DNA from: Verrucomicrobiia bacterium
GTDB lineage: Bacteria; Verrucomicrobiota; Verrucomicrobiia; Verrucomicrobiales; Akkermansiaceae
Assembly (NCBI GenBank): GCA_030432565.1
Contig: JAUIGV010000043.1
Coordinates: 1-39,787 of the forward strand
Reading direction: 5' to 3'
Length of the DNA: 39,787 bases
Part shown: in pieces, positions 17,989 to 27,657 of the stretch
Numbering within the stretch: the first letter of the stretch is position 1
How the letters are laid out: every line of letters begins with the position of its first letter
Position numbers and translations under genes: made by a program
Notes under the pieces: model-generated
The model's database searches: none
What the model was told of the DNA's origin: nothing
What the model saw: the letters and a program-made list of their open reading frames with translations, nothing else

Positions 17989-19386
17989 TCAAGCGAGGAT
18001 ATTCTTGATCACCTTCACCCCGGGCTCCACCCCGGTCAGTCGCATATCCAGCCCCTGAAATTTGTAGGTGAATTTTTGGTGATCAATTCCGAGTTGATGC
18101 AACATCGTGGCGTGCAAGTCGTGGACTGTGACGACATTCTCGACCGCATTGTAGCCGAAATCATCGGTGGCACCATGGGTCACCCCGCCTTTAATTCCAC
18201 CTCCGGCCATCCAGAGGGAGAAACCTTTGATATGATGGTCGCGCCCCGGATTCTTGCCACCTCCCTGTGACATCGGAGTGCGTCCAAATTCCCCTCCCCA
18301 GATCACCAGGGTATCATCGAGCATGCCACGTTGCTTCAAATCCTGCACGAGCGCCCAGCTCGCCCGATCAACCAGTTTGGCCGTTCCCGCCACGCCATTT
18401 TTGACACCTCCATGGTGATCCCATCCGCGGTGGTAAAGTTGAATAAATCGAACCCCTCGCTCGGCCAAGCGACGGGCCAGCAAACAATTGCTCGCAAAAG
18501 AACCATCGCCGGGCTTCGCACCATACATCTCGAGAGTCTCCTTGGACTCCCCTTTCAGGTCGACCAACTCAGGAACACTGGCCTGCATGCGGAAGGCCAT
18601 TTCATACTGGGAAATCTTGGTTGCGATCTCCGGATCATCGACGAGCCCGTTTCGAATCGAATTCAAACCGTTGACCCCGTCGATGACCTGACGTTGATCC
18701 GCACGGCCCACTCCTTTTGGATTTCCAACGTACAGGACCGGATCTCCTTTCGAGTGAAAGTGTACGCCCTGATACTTGCTTGGCAGGAACCCGCTGTGCC
18801 ATTGGCGCGAAGCAATCGGCTGACTCTGACCACCACCCACGGAGGTCAGGACAACAAACCCCGGAAGGTCTTTGGTCTCGCTGCCGAGACCATATTGAAT
18901 CCACGAACCCATGCAGGGACGACCGGAAATCTGGGTTCCGGAATTCATGAAAGTGTGCGCGGGGTCGTGATTGATTTGCTTGGTCGTCATCGATCGGATG
19001 ATCGCGATGTCATCAGCCATCTTCCCGATAAACGGGAGTTGTGAGGAAATCTCCTGGCCGGACTTCCCCTGCTTGATGAAATCCCACTGCGGACCGAGGC
19101 ATTTCAATGCCTTGCCCTGCAATTGTGCAATCGGTTGTCCCTTGGTGATCGACTCGGGCATGGCCTGCCCGTGCATCTTGGCGAGGGTTGGTTTGTAATC
19201 GAGAGTCTCCAGGTGTGATGGGCCACCCGCCATGCAGAGGAAAATCACCCGCTTGGCCTTGGGATTCCCCGCCATCTTGATCTCGTCCGGAATCCCCTCG
19301 GCAAAGAGTTGACGCTGGAAGGCAAGCGCCCCGATTCCCACGGTGGCTTGATTCAAAAAAGTTCGTCTGTTTGTGGTATCAATCAT
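17989..19386 (-). CDS. DUF1501 domain protein with Tat-type signal (locus B)
   Basis: A 465-residue DUF1501 protein, the second copy in this window. The N-terminus has NRRTFLNQATVGIGALAF, a convincing twin-arginine signal. Family motifs include FLCMAGGPSHLETLDYKP, INHDPAHTFMNSGT, WGGEFGRTPMSQGGG and GRDHHIKGFSLWMAGGG with GGVTHGATDDFG. The ATG at 19386 is used because it places the RR near the start; the frame stays open into the upstream gene. It begins five bases after the stop of the PSCyt/DUF1549 gene, repeating the order seen at locus A. Compared with locus A it lacks the downstream FG-GAP and propeller partners. The activity of the family is unsettled. Confidence 0.93.
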   Translation of the reverse strand: MIDTTNRRTFLNQATVGIGALAFQRQLFAEGIPDEIKMAGNPKAKRVIFLCMAGGPSHLETLDYKPTLAKMHGQAMPESITKGQPIAQLQGKALKCLGPQWDFIKQGKSGQEISSQLPFIGKMADDIAIIRSMTTKQINHDPAHTFMNSGTQISGRPCMGSWIQYGLGSETKDLPGFVVLTSVGGGQSQPIASRQWHSGFLPSKYQGVHFHSKGDPVLYVGNPKGVGRADQRQVIDGVNGLNSIRNGLVDDPEIATKISQYEMAFRMQASVPELVDLKGESKETLEMYGAKPGDGSFASNCLLARRLAERGVRFIQLYHRGWDHHGGVKNGVAGTAKLVDRASWALVQDLKQRGMLDDTLVIWGGEFGRTPMSQGGGKNPGRDHHIKGFSLWMAGGGIKGGVTHGATDDFGYNAVENVVTVHDLHATMLHQLGIDHQKFTYKFQGLDMRLTGVEPGVKVIKNILA

Positions 19387-19391
19387 GGCGT

Positions 19392-22300
19392 CTAGAATCG
19401 TGAGGTTGTCTCGTAAGCATTTAAAATCACCCGGCCCACCTGCCCCCAGGCTGCCGCTTCGTGGGCAGGAACACTCGTTTTCAACGGCCACTTTCCAGTT
19501 GAAAGGAAAGCGGTGGCCGCGTCGGGATCGCTTTCAAATTTCTTCAATTGCGACTGATAGACTTTCATCAACAAATCCAACTCTTCCCTGGTTCCCTCCC
19601 GTGAAAATGCCTCGGTCAGCCCCCATGCCATTTTTTCAGGAACAGTTCCCTGGTATTCCGCCATCCGCGTTCCAAAAACGCGGGCCGCTTCCACAAAGAT
19701 GGGATCGTTCAACATGGCGAGGGCCTGTTGGGGAATATTGGACCGCGAACGCTCGGCGGTGCACTCCTCCCGGCTCGGGGCGTCGAAGGCCACCATGGAG
19801 GGATGTGGAAAGGTCCGACACCAGAAGGTGTAGACCGAGCGGCGGTAAAGATCACCACCTTCACTCGCTTTCCAGGTCTTCTTCGGGAAATTTAAATGCT
19901 GCCAAAAGCCTGCCGGTTGATAGGGCTTCACGCTGGCACCTCCCAGCTTTTCATCATTGAGGAGCCCGGCGATTTCGAGCGCTCCATCGCGGACAAATTC
20001 CGCCTCGACCCGCCAGCGTCCCTGACGGGCCAGCAGGTTGTTGGCCGGGTCTTTCTCACGCAAAAATGAATTCACTTCGGACCGTTGGAGATAGGCCTGG
20101 CTCGAGACAATCTTTTTCACCATCCGCTTCAAGTCCCAACCACCGTCGCGGAAATCAGACGCCAACCAATCGAGTAACCTGGGATGTGTCGGCATCTCAC
20201 CCTGCCCTCCCAAATCGGTCACGTTCGGTGAAAGCCCGCGGCCAAAAAAGAGACGCCACACCCGGTTCATCGTCGAACGCGCCGTGAGCGGGTTGTCTTC
20301 ATGCAAAATCCACTTTGCGAGATCGAGCCGATTTGCCCGCCCCTCCACTTCCCACATCTCCTTTTGTAGAAACTCCGGAACGGCGGGTTGCACCGCCTCC
20401 CCGGAATCATCCATCCAGTTTCCCCGCGGCAGGATCCGGGTCATCCGGGGCTGATCCAGAGCCTCGGAAACAAGCATCTTGCGCATCCCGCCTTCGATTT
20501 TCTTCAACTCATCCTCCATTGAGCGAAGCTTCTCTTTTTGAGCGACGATCTCGGGAGCGATGGAAAGATAGTAGTTTTTCAGGAGCTCATTCTGTTTGGG
20601 TGTCCGTTTGGAAGCAGCGAATGCTTCGATCACTTCGGCTGATGGCCCGAGTGGGTCTTCCAAACCGGCATGATCGGCAGCAGTAACCGACAGGGCAAAT
20701 CGGGCGATACTGTGGGACGCGTGCTGTGATTGATAATGCAGGGTTACCTCCAAAGCCTCGTTGCCTTTAAGTTCAACCGGCTTTTCGAGAATGAAGGCGG
20801 CCCGGCGGGTGCCCTTCAGCCCTTCCGGCATGTGCGCTCCGACGGCCCAACCGGTCTTTTGGTTCCCATCGAAGGCAGCACTGGCTGGAAACCCATCCTG
20901 CTGCACATCCGCTTTGACGGAGGCGATTTTGAGCTTCTTCCCGTCCTTCTTGATCTCAATCTCAGTGAGGACAAAATTTCCATTTCCCCGGGAGAAACCA
21001 TTTTTCACGGGAAAACTTTCATGTGTGAGGGCATCGAGCTTGATCGCCGAAACCTTTCCAGGTGAGGTCACTTTCAACGAGTAACTCGCAGTGGCCGCGA
21101 TCTTGCCCCCTTCGAGCACAGTTCCGTCATCCAGAACCTTGAGAGTCGTGCCCTTCGGAGTTTTGAAATCGCCAAACGTCACCGGACGCCACACCGAACG
21201 TCCCAACTCAGCTTCGGCGAGCCACGCTTTCATGCCTGTGGAAATCTTCGCACGGAATGCAGGATCATCCTTCAAAAGCTTCTCAACCTGGCCATCCTCA
21301 ATGGCTTTCCTGAGTTCGGCAATTCGGGCCTCCTCCCCAGGTGATGGAACCAAGAGATTCGGGCGCCGCTTTCCGACCCCGTTTTCGCGAATATCACCGA
21401 AGAAGGCGGCCATCGAGTAGAAATCTCGCGCGGTAAACGGATCGTACTTGTGATCATGACACTGGGCACATCCCAGCGTCGACCCAAGCCACACCTCCGA
21501 GACATTTCGCACCCGGTCAGCGGCATAAATTGCGCGGTATTCCTTTTCCTGGGCTCCCCCTTCCTCGGTGGTTTGCAAAAGCCGATTGTAGCCCGAGGCC
21601 ACCTTCTGCTCCAGGGTGGCATCGGGAAGCAGATCACCCGCCAATTGCTCGATGGTGAAATCAGTGAAGGGCTTGTTCTTATTGAAGGCATTGATGACGT
21701 AGTCGCGATAAGGAGTGACCTTCATCTCGTTGTCGCTGTGGTATCCAATGGTGTCGGCGTAACGGACCAGATCCAGCCACCATACCGCCATACGCTCGCC
21801 GTATTTCGGATCGGCCAGAAAACGATCTACCAACCTGCCCCACGCCTCGGGAGACTTGTCATTCAAAAACTCTTCCCGCTCCTGCGTTGAAGGCGGGATG
21901 CCTCGCAAATCCCACGAAAGCCGGCGCAACAAAACTTCCTTCGAGGCAGGCTTGCTCCCCTGAATTCCGGCCTCGTCCCACTTGCGAGTCACAAAATGAT
22001 CGATCTCCTTCCCCGCCGGAGCGTCCGCTTTCTTGATCGGCTCGTAAGCCCAGTGCTCCTGGTACTCCGCGCCTTGTTCGATCCACTTTTTCAGCGTTTC
22101 AATCTCCCCCGGGCTCAAGGTCTTATGAGACTCCGGGGGGGGCATCATTTCCTTCTTCTTGGTGCTGGTGATTCTCAGATAAAGTTCCGATTCCTTGACC
22201 TTGCCCGGGACCACCGCAGAATACCCGCCCAGATTTTCATAAGCACCCTCGGGCGTATCCAATCGTAAATCCGCCTCACGGGTCTCGGGATCGGTGCCAT

Positions 22301-22421
22301 GGCAGAAGAAGCACTTGTCCGAAAGAATCGGCCGGACATCCCGCTGAAAGTCCACCTCATCCTCCGCCGCAGCGGCTAACCCCATCGATAACAATACAAT
22401 CCAGGTGATCTTCACAACCAT
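19392..22421 (-). CDS. PSCyt1-DUF1549-DUF1553 cytochrome-like secreted protein (locus B)
   Basis: A 1009-residue paralogue of the protein at 6825-9815. The signal peptide MVVKITWIVLLSMGLAAA is followed by CFFCH at about residues 37-41 and by CAQCH near residue 318, both haem c sites. DUF1549 begins near EIDHFVTRKWDEAG and DUF1553 near NPLTARSTMNRVWRLFFG. Between them is the same type of inserted strand-rich segment as in locus A (GNFVLTEIEIKK, ASAAFDGN, KTGWAVGAHMPEG, HYQSQHASHSIARFALSVT), pointing to a discoidin-like carbohydrate-binding module. The ATG at 22421 is preferred over a TTG at 22442. It is divergent from the giant beta-helix gene. An exported redox protein working with its DUF1501 partner is likely, with unknown substrate. 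Confidence 0.92.
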   Translation of the reverse strand: MVVKITWIVLLSMGLAAAAEDEVDFQRDVRPILSDKCFFCHGTDPETREADLRLDTPEGAYENLGGYSAVVPGKVKESELYLRITSTKKKEMMPPPESHKTLSPGEIETLKKWIEQGAEYQEHWAYEPIKKADAPAGKEIDHFVTRKWDEAGIQGSKPASKEVLLRRLSWDLRGIPPSTQEREEFLNDKSPEAWGRLVDRFLADPKYGERMAVWWLDLVRYADTIGYHSDNEMKVTPYRDYVINAFNKNKPFTDFTIEQLAGDLLPDATLEQKVASGYNRLLQTTEEGGAQEKEYRAIYAADRVRNVSEVWLGSTLGCAQCHDHKYDPFTARDFYSMAAFFGDIRENGVGKRRPNLLVPSPGEEARIAELRKAIEDGQVEKLLKDDPAFRAKISTGMKAWLAEAELGRSVWRPVTFGDFKTPKGTTLKVLDDGTVLEGGKIAATASYSLKVTSPGKVSAIKLDALTHESFPVKNGFSRGNGNFVLTEIEIKKDGKKLKIASVKADVQQDGFPASAAFDGNQKTGWAVGAHMPEGLKGTRRAAFILEKPVELKGNEALEVTLHYQSQHASHSIARFALSVTAADHAGLEDPLGPSAEVIEAFAASKRTPKQNELLKNYYLSIAPEIVAQKEKLRSMEDELKKIEGGMRKMLVSEALDQPRMTRILPRGNWMDDSGEAVQPAVPEFLQKEMWEVEGRANRLDLAKWILHEDNPLTARSTMNRVWRLFFGRGLSPNVTDLGGQGEMPTHPRLLDWLASDFRDGGWDLKRMVKKIVSSQAYLQRSEVNSFLREKDPANNLLARQGRWRVEAEFVRDGALEIAGLLNDEKLGGASVKPYQPAGFWQHLNFPKKTWKASEGGDLYRRSVYTFWCRTFPHPSMVAFDAPSREECTAERSRSNIPQQALAMLNDPIFVEAARVFGTRMAEYQGTVPEKMAWGLTEAFSREGTREELDLLMKVYQSQLKKFESDPDAATAFLSTGKWPLKTSVPAHEAAAWGQVGRVILNAYETTSRF

Positions 22422-22594
22422 GTTACGGGATTTATACGGCAACTTCTCAAAAACGAGGGAAAAATCGCATCGTAATTTGAGCGGAAATCGCCGCGCCCCA
22501 AGAAGCCTCCGCCAACCAGGTTCTCATGGTGCCGCTGGGTCTTTACCAACGAGAGGCCTTTTTCTTGTTTCCAGATCCGGATAAGGATAACTCA

Positions 22595-25500
22595 TTGGAC
22601 CTTGTGAACAGGCTCAAAAACTCTCTGGTTCTTTTATCACTTGGATTTCAACTGGGGATGGTCTCTGATCTTCAATCGAAGGAGATCCGGGTTTCCGCCC
22701 TGGCCGATCCCAACAACGCACAAGTTGGAGAATCCTGGGCCACCCCGACCAATTTAAAAAACGGAATCGCCCTCGCAGAACCAGGAGATGAAATCTGGCT
22801 TTCCTCCGGCACTTATTTGCCAACTTCAGGTACGTCATCGATCGACGCTCGCGCAACATTCCATCTCAAAGGGGGGATCACTTTTTTGGGTGGCTTCTCG
22901 GGCACCGAAGATTCAAAGACTGAGAGGGACCCCTTCCTGAACCGGACGATTCTTAGTGGTGACCTCGGAAACGATGATCTCTATATTGCGTCAAGAGGGT
23001 ATCGTAAAACCGGCTTCAACGCGACCAATGTCTGCACAGTCGTTTCTGCCGAAGAAACCCCGGTAGTCCTGGACGGATTGACCATCACAAGAGGAGCTCC
23101 CGATTTTTTGACAGAGGCTCCCGGTGCCGGCATCCTTTGCATCGGAGGAAAGATTCAGCTGCGTCGTTGTTCTTTTGAAACGAACTATTCATATGCAGCC
23201 AAAGGTGGCGGCGCCCTCAGCCTGACAGCAGGTTCCGAAGCCGTTCTTGAAAACTGCATTTTCCGGGCGAATTCCTGCCGCGGCGACGGCGGTGCCCTTT
23301 ATTCCCTGAACTCCGACCTCTCCCTTTACCAATGCGAGTTCAGTGGAAACCACTCCGATGACGATGGCGGTGCGATCTATTTTCGAAGCGGCACTCTTTC
23401 GATGAATCGGTGCTCAATCGTTGGCAACATGTGCTCCGGCGGAGGAGGTGGAATGTTGCTCTTCCTTGCCGAAGTCAAAATCTCCAACAGTGTATTCTGG
23501 GGAAACAGGGAGGGTCGGTTTTCCAATTTTCAGGACCGTCAAATCATCGCCCCGGGCAATGACATTACCGTCGAAGTTGACCACTGTCTGATCGAGCAGT
23601 CCGGGGGAAGCGCATCGTGGAACCCAAGGTTATCCAACATCACCGACGGAGGAAATAATCTGGATCTTGATCCCGTTTTTGAAATCCCGCCCGTCTTCGC
23701 CAGCGGAGGGCAGTCGTTTGAGCCAGTCTCGTTGAGCGGAGATTTTCGCCCCACGGCCAGCTCTCCCCTCCTTCACCGCGCGTCACCTGCAGAAGACGAA
23801 GAGAACCTTGACATAAGAGGAAGCCAACGGGTCTTCGGAAGCGCCCCTGACATCGGAGCTTCCGAGTGGACCGGGAAATTCACCCCGCCTGTTTCCACCC
23901 TGTTTCAGGTGACGACCGGAGAAGCAAATCGCCGGAGCCTTGAAAATCTCAGGGACCTCTTTTCCTTCGAGGCCTCCAACTTTGTTTTGGCCTCAAACTC
24001 GGACCCCGACCTCGCTACGGTCAGCGTACACCCCACGGATGGAACGCTGTCAATTTCCTGGAGTGATACGAGGCCAACAGGCTTTGCCGATCTGAAATTT
24101 GAGGCCGATTTCGATGGTGTCACGCTTGAGGTCCCATTGCGCCTGGAGCTCATTCCGGGGGTGATCTTCGTTGATCGAAATCAAACGAATGGAGGAGACG
24201 GCCTTTCCTGGGAGACCGCCTTCACGCACCTTCAAGACGCCCTTGATATCATTCAGCCCAATCTTTCCCAATCGATCTGGGTCGCGCAAGGAACCTACTA
24301 TCCCGATGATGGCGCAACAAAAACAGAGAACTCAGCCCTGGAGTCCTTCAATCTCCCGTCCGGAATCTCTCTCCATGGAGGATTCACGGGAACTGAAACC
24401 AATCTTGAACAACGTGATCCAAATGCCCATCCCAGCATCCTCAGCGGCGATTTCCGGGAAGATGACAACAACCATTTTGACATGCGAAACAACTCCGAGC
24501 ACGTCGTTGTCATTGAGAACTCAGCGGAGGTCGTGACCTTGGATGGGTTCACCGTCGAAGCCGGATACGTCAACTCCACCGGACACGGGTGCAATATCAG
24601 AATTGATCAGGCCGAAGCCTTGATCCAAAATATTCGCTTGGGCCGGTCATCCGGCGTCCCTGTTGTCATTGCCGGGTCTCCTAAAACGACCTTCGCTGAT
24701 TGCGATTTCGAATCTCTGGAGATCTACAATGTCGTGCTGGATGTGTATGGGTCCCAATTCACGCTAAGTTCTTCCAGGATTCGTGGACTCACCTACGAAC
24801 CTCTGGGCGTGCTTGGGACTTCATTTTTGCGAATCAACTCCTCGGAGACTACGATTGAAAGCTGCCTCTTTTCAGGAAACAGAACCGGCTATTCCTTGAT
24901 CACAGTCAACCATTCCTCGGCCGGCGATGGATCCCTTCTTTCCTCGAACGTCAACATTCTTAATTCAACTTTCAGCGGCAACGATACCACCCCAAGAGAC
25001 AACGGGCGACCAATAGACACCATCCATCCTCTTATCCGAAACAATGGAAAGGGACTCATTAGCGTGACCGATTCCATCATCTGGAATAACAGCTGGAACA
25101 ATGACACCCTCAGAACAGACACTGTTGTGTCGAACATTGGCGGAGCCAATTCATACTTTGCGAATTGCATCATTGAGAACGCCAAATCAGGGGAAGAATG
25201 GAGTGATGATCTGGGAATCGACGGTGCTTCAAACACTTCGGACCCGCCGCTCTTTATCGATCCCCTCTCGACCGAGGATGCCCCGTCGCCCAACGGAGAC
25301 TATTCTTTGCCTGGTGGATCGCCCGCAGTCGACCGGGGGAGAACCGACGTCCAACTATCCGCAGTTGATGCCTCGGGAGGACAGCGGATCATAGGAGCAG
25401 GGCCAGATTTGGGGGCCATCGAATGGGACGGGAGATTAAGTTCGCCCCGGCGGAATATTTTTCTCTACTCCGGACCACATGGAGCCGGACAAGCCACGAT

Positions 25501-27601
25501 CTCCTTGCGCGACAGCATGGGGATAACACCCGGTTCATTTTCGTTGGAATCAAACGACACGAACGAAATCACCACACAACTCGATGCAACCACCGGGATA
25601 CTGACGTTAACTCTCGCCTCACCCACTTGGACCGGGGTGGCCACCATCGGGTATTCAGCAACCCGCGAAAATGAAGTATTTTCTGGTGAAATCAAAGCCA
25701 CCGTTCTTCCAAAAGTCCTCCATGTGCGAAGTGATATCAACGAAGGAAGACGGGATGGCCTCGACTGGACCAACGCCTTTGCCAGCTTGAAAAACGCTCT
25801 CGCCTCCACGATTGCAAACTCCGGTCAGGAGGTCTGGATCAGCGAAGGAATCTACCGCACGGATGATGGCGAAAACGAAGTTCCCCTCTCACGGGAATCA
25901 CCATTCCGAATTCCAAATGGCATCTCAATCATAGGAGGATTTTCTGGAGTTGAAACCAGCAAAGACCTTCGAGATCCGGAAGCTCACCCATCGATCCTTG
26001 CCCCGCCCTCCGAGCGTCCTCCCATCGGCTCGCCTTCCCGCAGTAGTTTTAACTTTTTGGCGATCATGGAGCCCGGCCCCAGCGCAATGACACTACTCGA
26101 TAGCCTGATCCTCGAAGGAGAACCGAGGAGCGCAGTCCACGCGACCTATGGCCAAATCCTCTCCTGTCAAACAACACGCGCAACCTTCAAAGACTGCACA
26201 TTTCGAATGGCCTCGGAAGAGGGCATTTCCGCCAACTACTCTTTCCTGACTGTCGAACAGTGCCGATTTGAAGATACCACCGGACTCAATGCCTCGGCAA
26301 GCACCGTCACCTTGACGAAATCTCACTTTACCAACGCCAACATCACCCTCTCCGAAGGGTTTGGAATGATCGCCGAGTGTCAATTCTCGGCAGACCCGAC
26401 ACTCGAAATAGGCCCCGCGATCCTGGCAACCCCTGAATCTGATCAAGGGCTCTTGATCAGAAAATGCTCGATCAGCGGGTTCCAGCAAGGACTTGTGGCA
26501 ACATCCAATGCTTCAAATCCTCGTCCTATCGAAGTCATGGAATGTAATTTCACAAACAACTACTCCCTCTTCAATGGCGGCGCAGTTCTCACATTTGGTC
26601 TACCAGCCATCATCCAGAAGTGTCGATTTCAGGGGAATCGTGCAACCAACAATGGTGGCGCGGTCTTCATCGAACACAAAAGCCCGGAGAACCTGCTCGA
26701 AGGATGCCTCTTTGCCGGAAACCGGGCAGACAACAACGGAGGAGCCTTCCAGATAGGTGGCTTCGGACAGGGTGACACGCGGATCGTCAACTGCACCATC
26801 ACCAATAACTCAGCCGGCAGCGAAGGTGGCGCTGCCAACACTGATGGAGGAAATGCCCGCTACGAGGCATGTATCATCACCGGAAACACTTCCCCGGATG
26901 GATTTCAAATTCATCCCCAGGGAAGGGGCTCAAACAGACCCATCATCCGGAATTCAATTGTTGAGGGCACCGGAGGAAGTGCCGCCTGGTCCGAGCCCGA
27001 CCTTCAAGATCAGGGAGGTAATCTGGACCTCCCTCCGCTCTTCCTCTCACCAAACCCGAATCCCGCTCCTTCCGTAGGCGGCAACTATCAATTGCAGCCA
27101 AACTCACCCGCCATCGATCAAGCTTTCGAGCCTTCTGCTCTGTCGTTCGACCTGAACGATTCCCCTCGCCTCTCGGGAGCTTTCGTGGATCTTGGAGCTT
27201 ATGAATTCCAATTTCCCGACATCGTGCCCGAAGGTTTCTCATCCGCATTTCCAAATCTCGATCCAAATGACGATGACAATCAAAACGGCACGACAAACTT
27301 TGCGGAATTTGCCTTTGGAGCGGATCCAACGACTCCCAATCCCCCCTCCTTCTTGCAACTATCTCGAAACAACTCAGTGAGCTTCAGGATCAGAGAGGAC
27401 CCTCAAATCAAAATAAGCTACCAATACAGCCTCGACCTCGCTCACTGGATGCCCCTGCAGGAAACCAACGATTTTGAATTTGGCCCGGATCTGGATGACA
27501 TCGAAGGCATTCAGAGGAAGCTACTCCTAACCGAGGAATTTCGGACGAGAAATCCGGCAGTCTACTTCAGACATCAACCTTTCCCCGCTCCTGCCAACTG
27601 A
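22595..27601 (+). CDS. Giant three-module secreted beta-helix protein (Pmp-like repeats, choice-of-anchor Q)
   Basis: A protein of about 1668 residues built from three homologous modules of 400-500 residues (about 32-428, 522-945 and 1040-1538). Each opens with an IW(L/V)xxGTYxP-like strand, then a GGF(S/T)GTE turn and RDP motif, passes through right-handed beta-helix coils with Pmp-style units (GGAIYF, CxFxGN), and closes with SPAxD...R..G...D(I/L)GAxE, the choice-of-anchor Q signature. Short Ig/cadherin-like linkers separate modules. The tail has DPNDDDNQNGTTNFAEFAFG and YQYSLDLAHW, common at the ends of verrucomicrobial surface proteins. The TTG at 22595 has AAGGA seven bases upstream and gives a good signal peptide; an ATG at 22526 would add 23 residues. 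Adhesion or polysaccharide binding is inferred. Confidence 0.87.
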   Translation: MDLVNRLKNSLVLLSLGFQLGMVSDLQSKEIRVSALADPNNAQVGESWATPTNLKNGIALAEPGDEIWLSSGTYLPTSGTSSIDARATFHLKGGITFLGGFSGTEDSKTERDPFLNRTILSGDLGNDDLYIASRGYRKTGFNATNVCTVVSAEETPVVLDGLTITRGAPDFLTEAPGAGILCIGGKIQLRRCSFETNYSYAAKGGGALSLTAGSEAVLENCIFRANSCRGDGGALYSLNSDLSLYQCEFSGNHSDDDGGAIYFRSGTLSMNRCSIVGNMCSGGGGGMLLFLAEVKISNSVFWGNREGRFSNFQDRQIIAPGNDITVEVDHCLIEQSGGSASWNPRLSNITDGGNNLDLDPVFEIPPVFASGGQSFEPVSLSGDFRPTASSPLLHRASPAEDEENLDIRGSQRVFGSAPDIGASEWTGKFTPPVSTLFQVTTGEANRRSLENLRDLFSFEASNFVLASNSDPDLATVSVHPTDGTLSISWSDTRPTGFADLKFEADFDGVTLEVPLRLELIPGVIFVDRNQTNGGDGLSWETAFTHLQDALDIIQPNLSQSIWVAQGTYYPDDGATKTENSALESFNLPSGISLHGGFTGTETNLEQRDPNAHPSILSGDFREDDNNHFDMRNNSEHVVVIENSAEVVTLDGFTVEAGYVNSTGHGCNIRIDQAEALIQNIRLGRSSGVPVVIAGSPKTTFADCDFESLEIYNVVLDVYGSQFTLSSSRIRGLTYEPLGVLGTSFLRINSSETTIESCLFSGNRTGYSLITVNHSSAGDGSLLSSNVNILNSTFSGNDTTPRDNGRPIDTIHPLIRNNGKGLISVTDSIIWNNSWNNDTLRTDTVVSNIGGANSYFANCIIENAKSGEEWSDDLGIDGASNTSDPPLFIDPLSTEDAPSPNGDYSLPGGSPAVDRGRTDVQLSAVDASGGQRIIGAGPDLGAIEWDGRLSSPRRNIFLYSGPHGAGQATISLRDSMGITPGSFSLESNDTNEITTQLDATTGILTLTLASPTWTGVATIGYSATRENEVFSGEIKATVLPKVLHVRSDINEGRRDGLDWTNAFASLKNALASTIANSGQEVWISEGIYRTDDGENEVPLSRESPFRIPNGISIIGGFSGVETSKDLRDPEAHPSILAPPSERPPIGSPSRSSFNFLAIMEPGPSAMTLLDSLILEGEPRSAVHATYGQILSCQTTRATFKDCTFRMASEEGISANYSFLTVEQCRFEDTTGLNASASTVTLTKSHFTNANITLSEGFGMIAECQFSADPTLEIGPAILATPESDQGLLIRKCSISGFQQGLVATSNASNPRPIEVMECNFTNNYSLFNGGAVLTFGLPAIIQKCRFQGNRATNNGGAVFIEHKSPENLLEGCLFAGNRADNNGGAFQIGGFGQGDTRIVNCTITNNSAGSEGGAANTDGGNARYEACIITGNTSPDGFQIHPQGRGSNRPIIRNSIVEGTGGSAAWSEPDLQDQGGNLDLPPLFLSPNPNPAPSVGGNYQLQPNSPAIDQAFEPSALSFDLNDSPRLSGAFVDLGAYEFQFPDIVPEGFSSAFPNLDPNDDDNQNGTTNFAEFAFGADPTTPNPPSFLQLSRNNSVSFRIREDPQIKISYQYSLDLAHWMPLQETNDFEFGPDLDDIEGIQRKLLLTEEFRTRNPAVYFRHQPFPAPAN

Positions 27602-27657
27602 TTCCAAACCATCTGCTTCTCAAGCAAGCTCTCTTGAGATAGACAACGTCCATCAAG

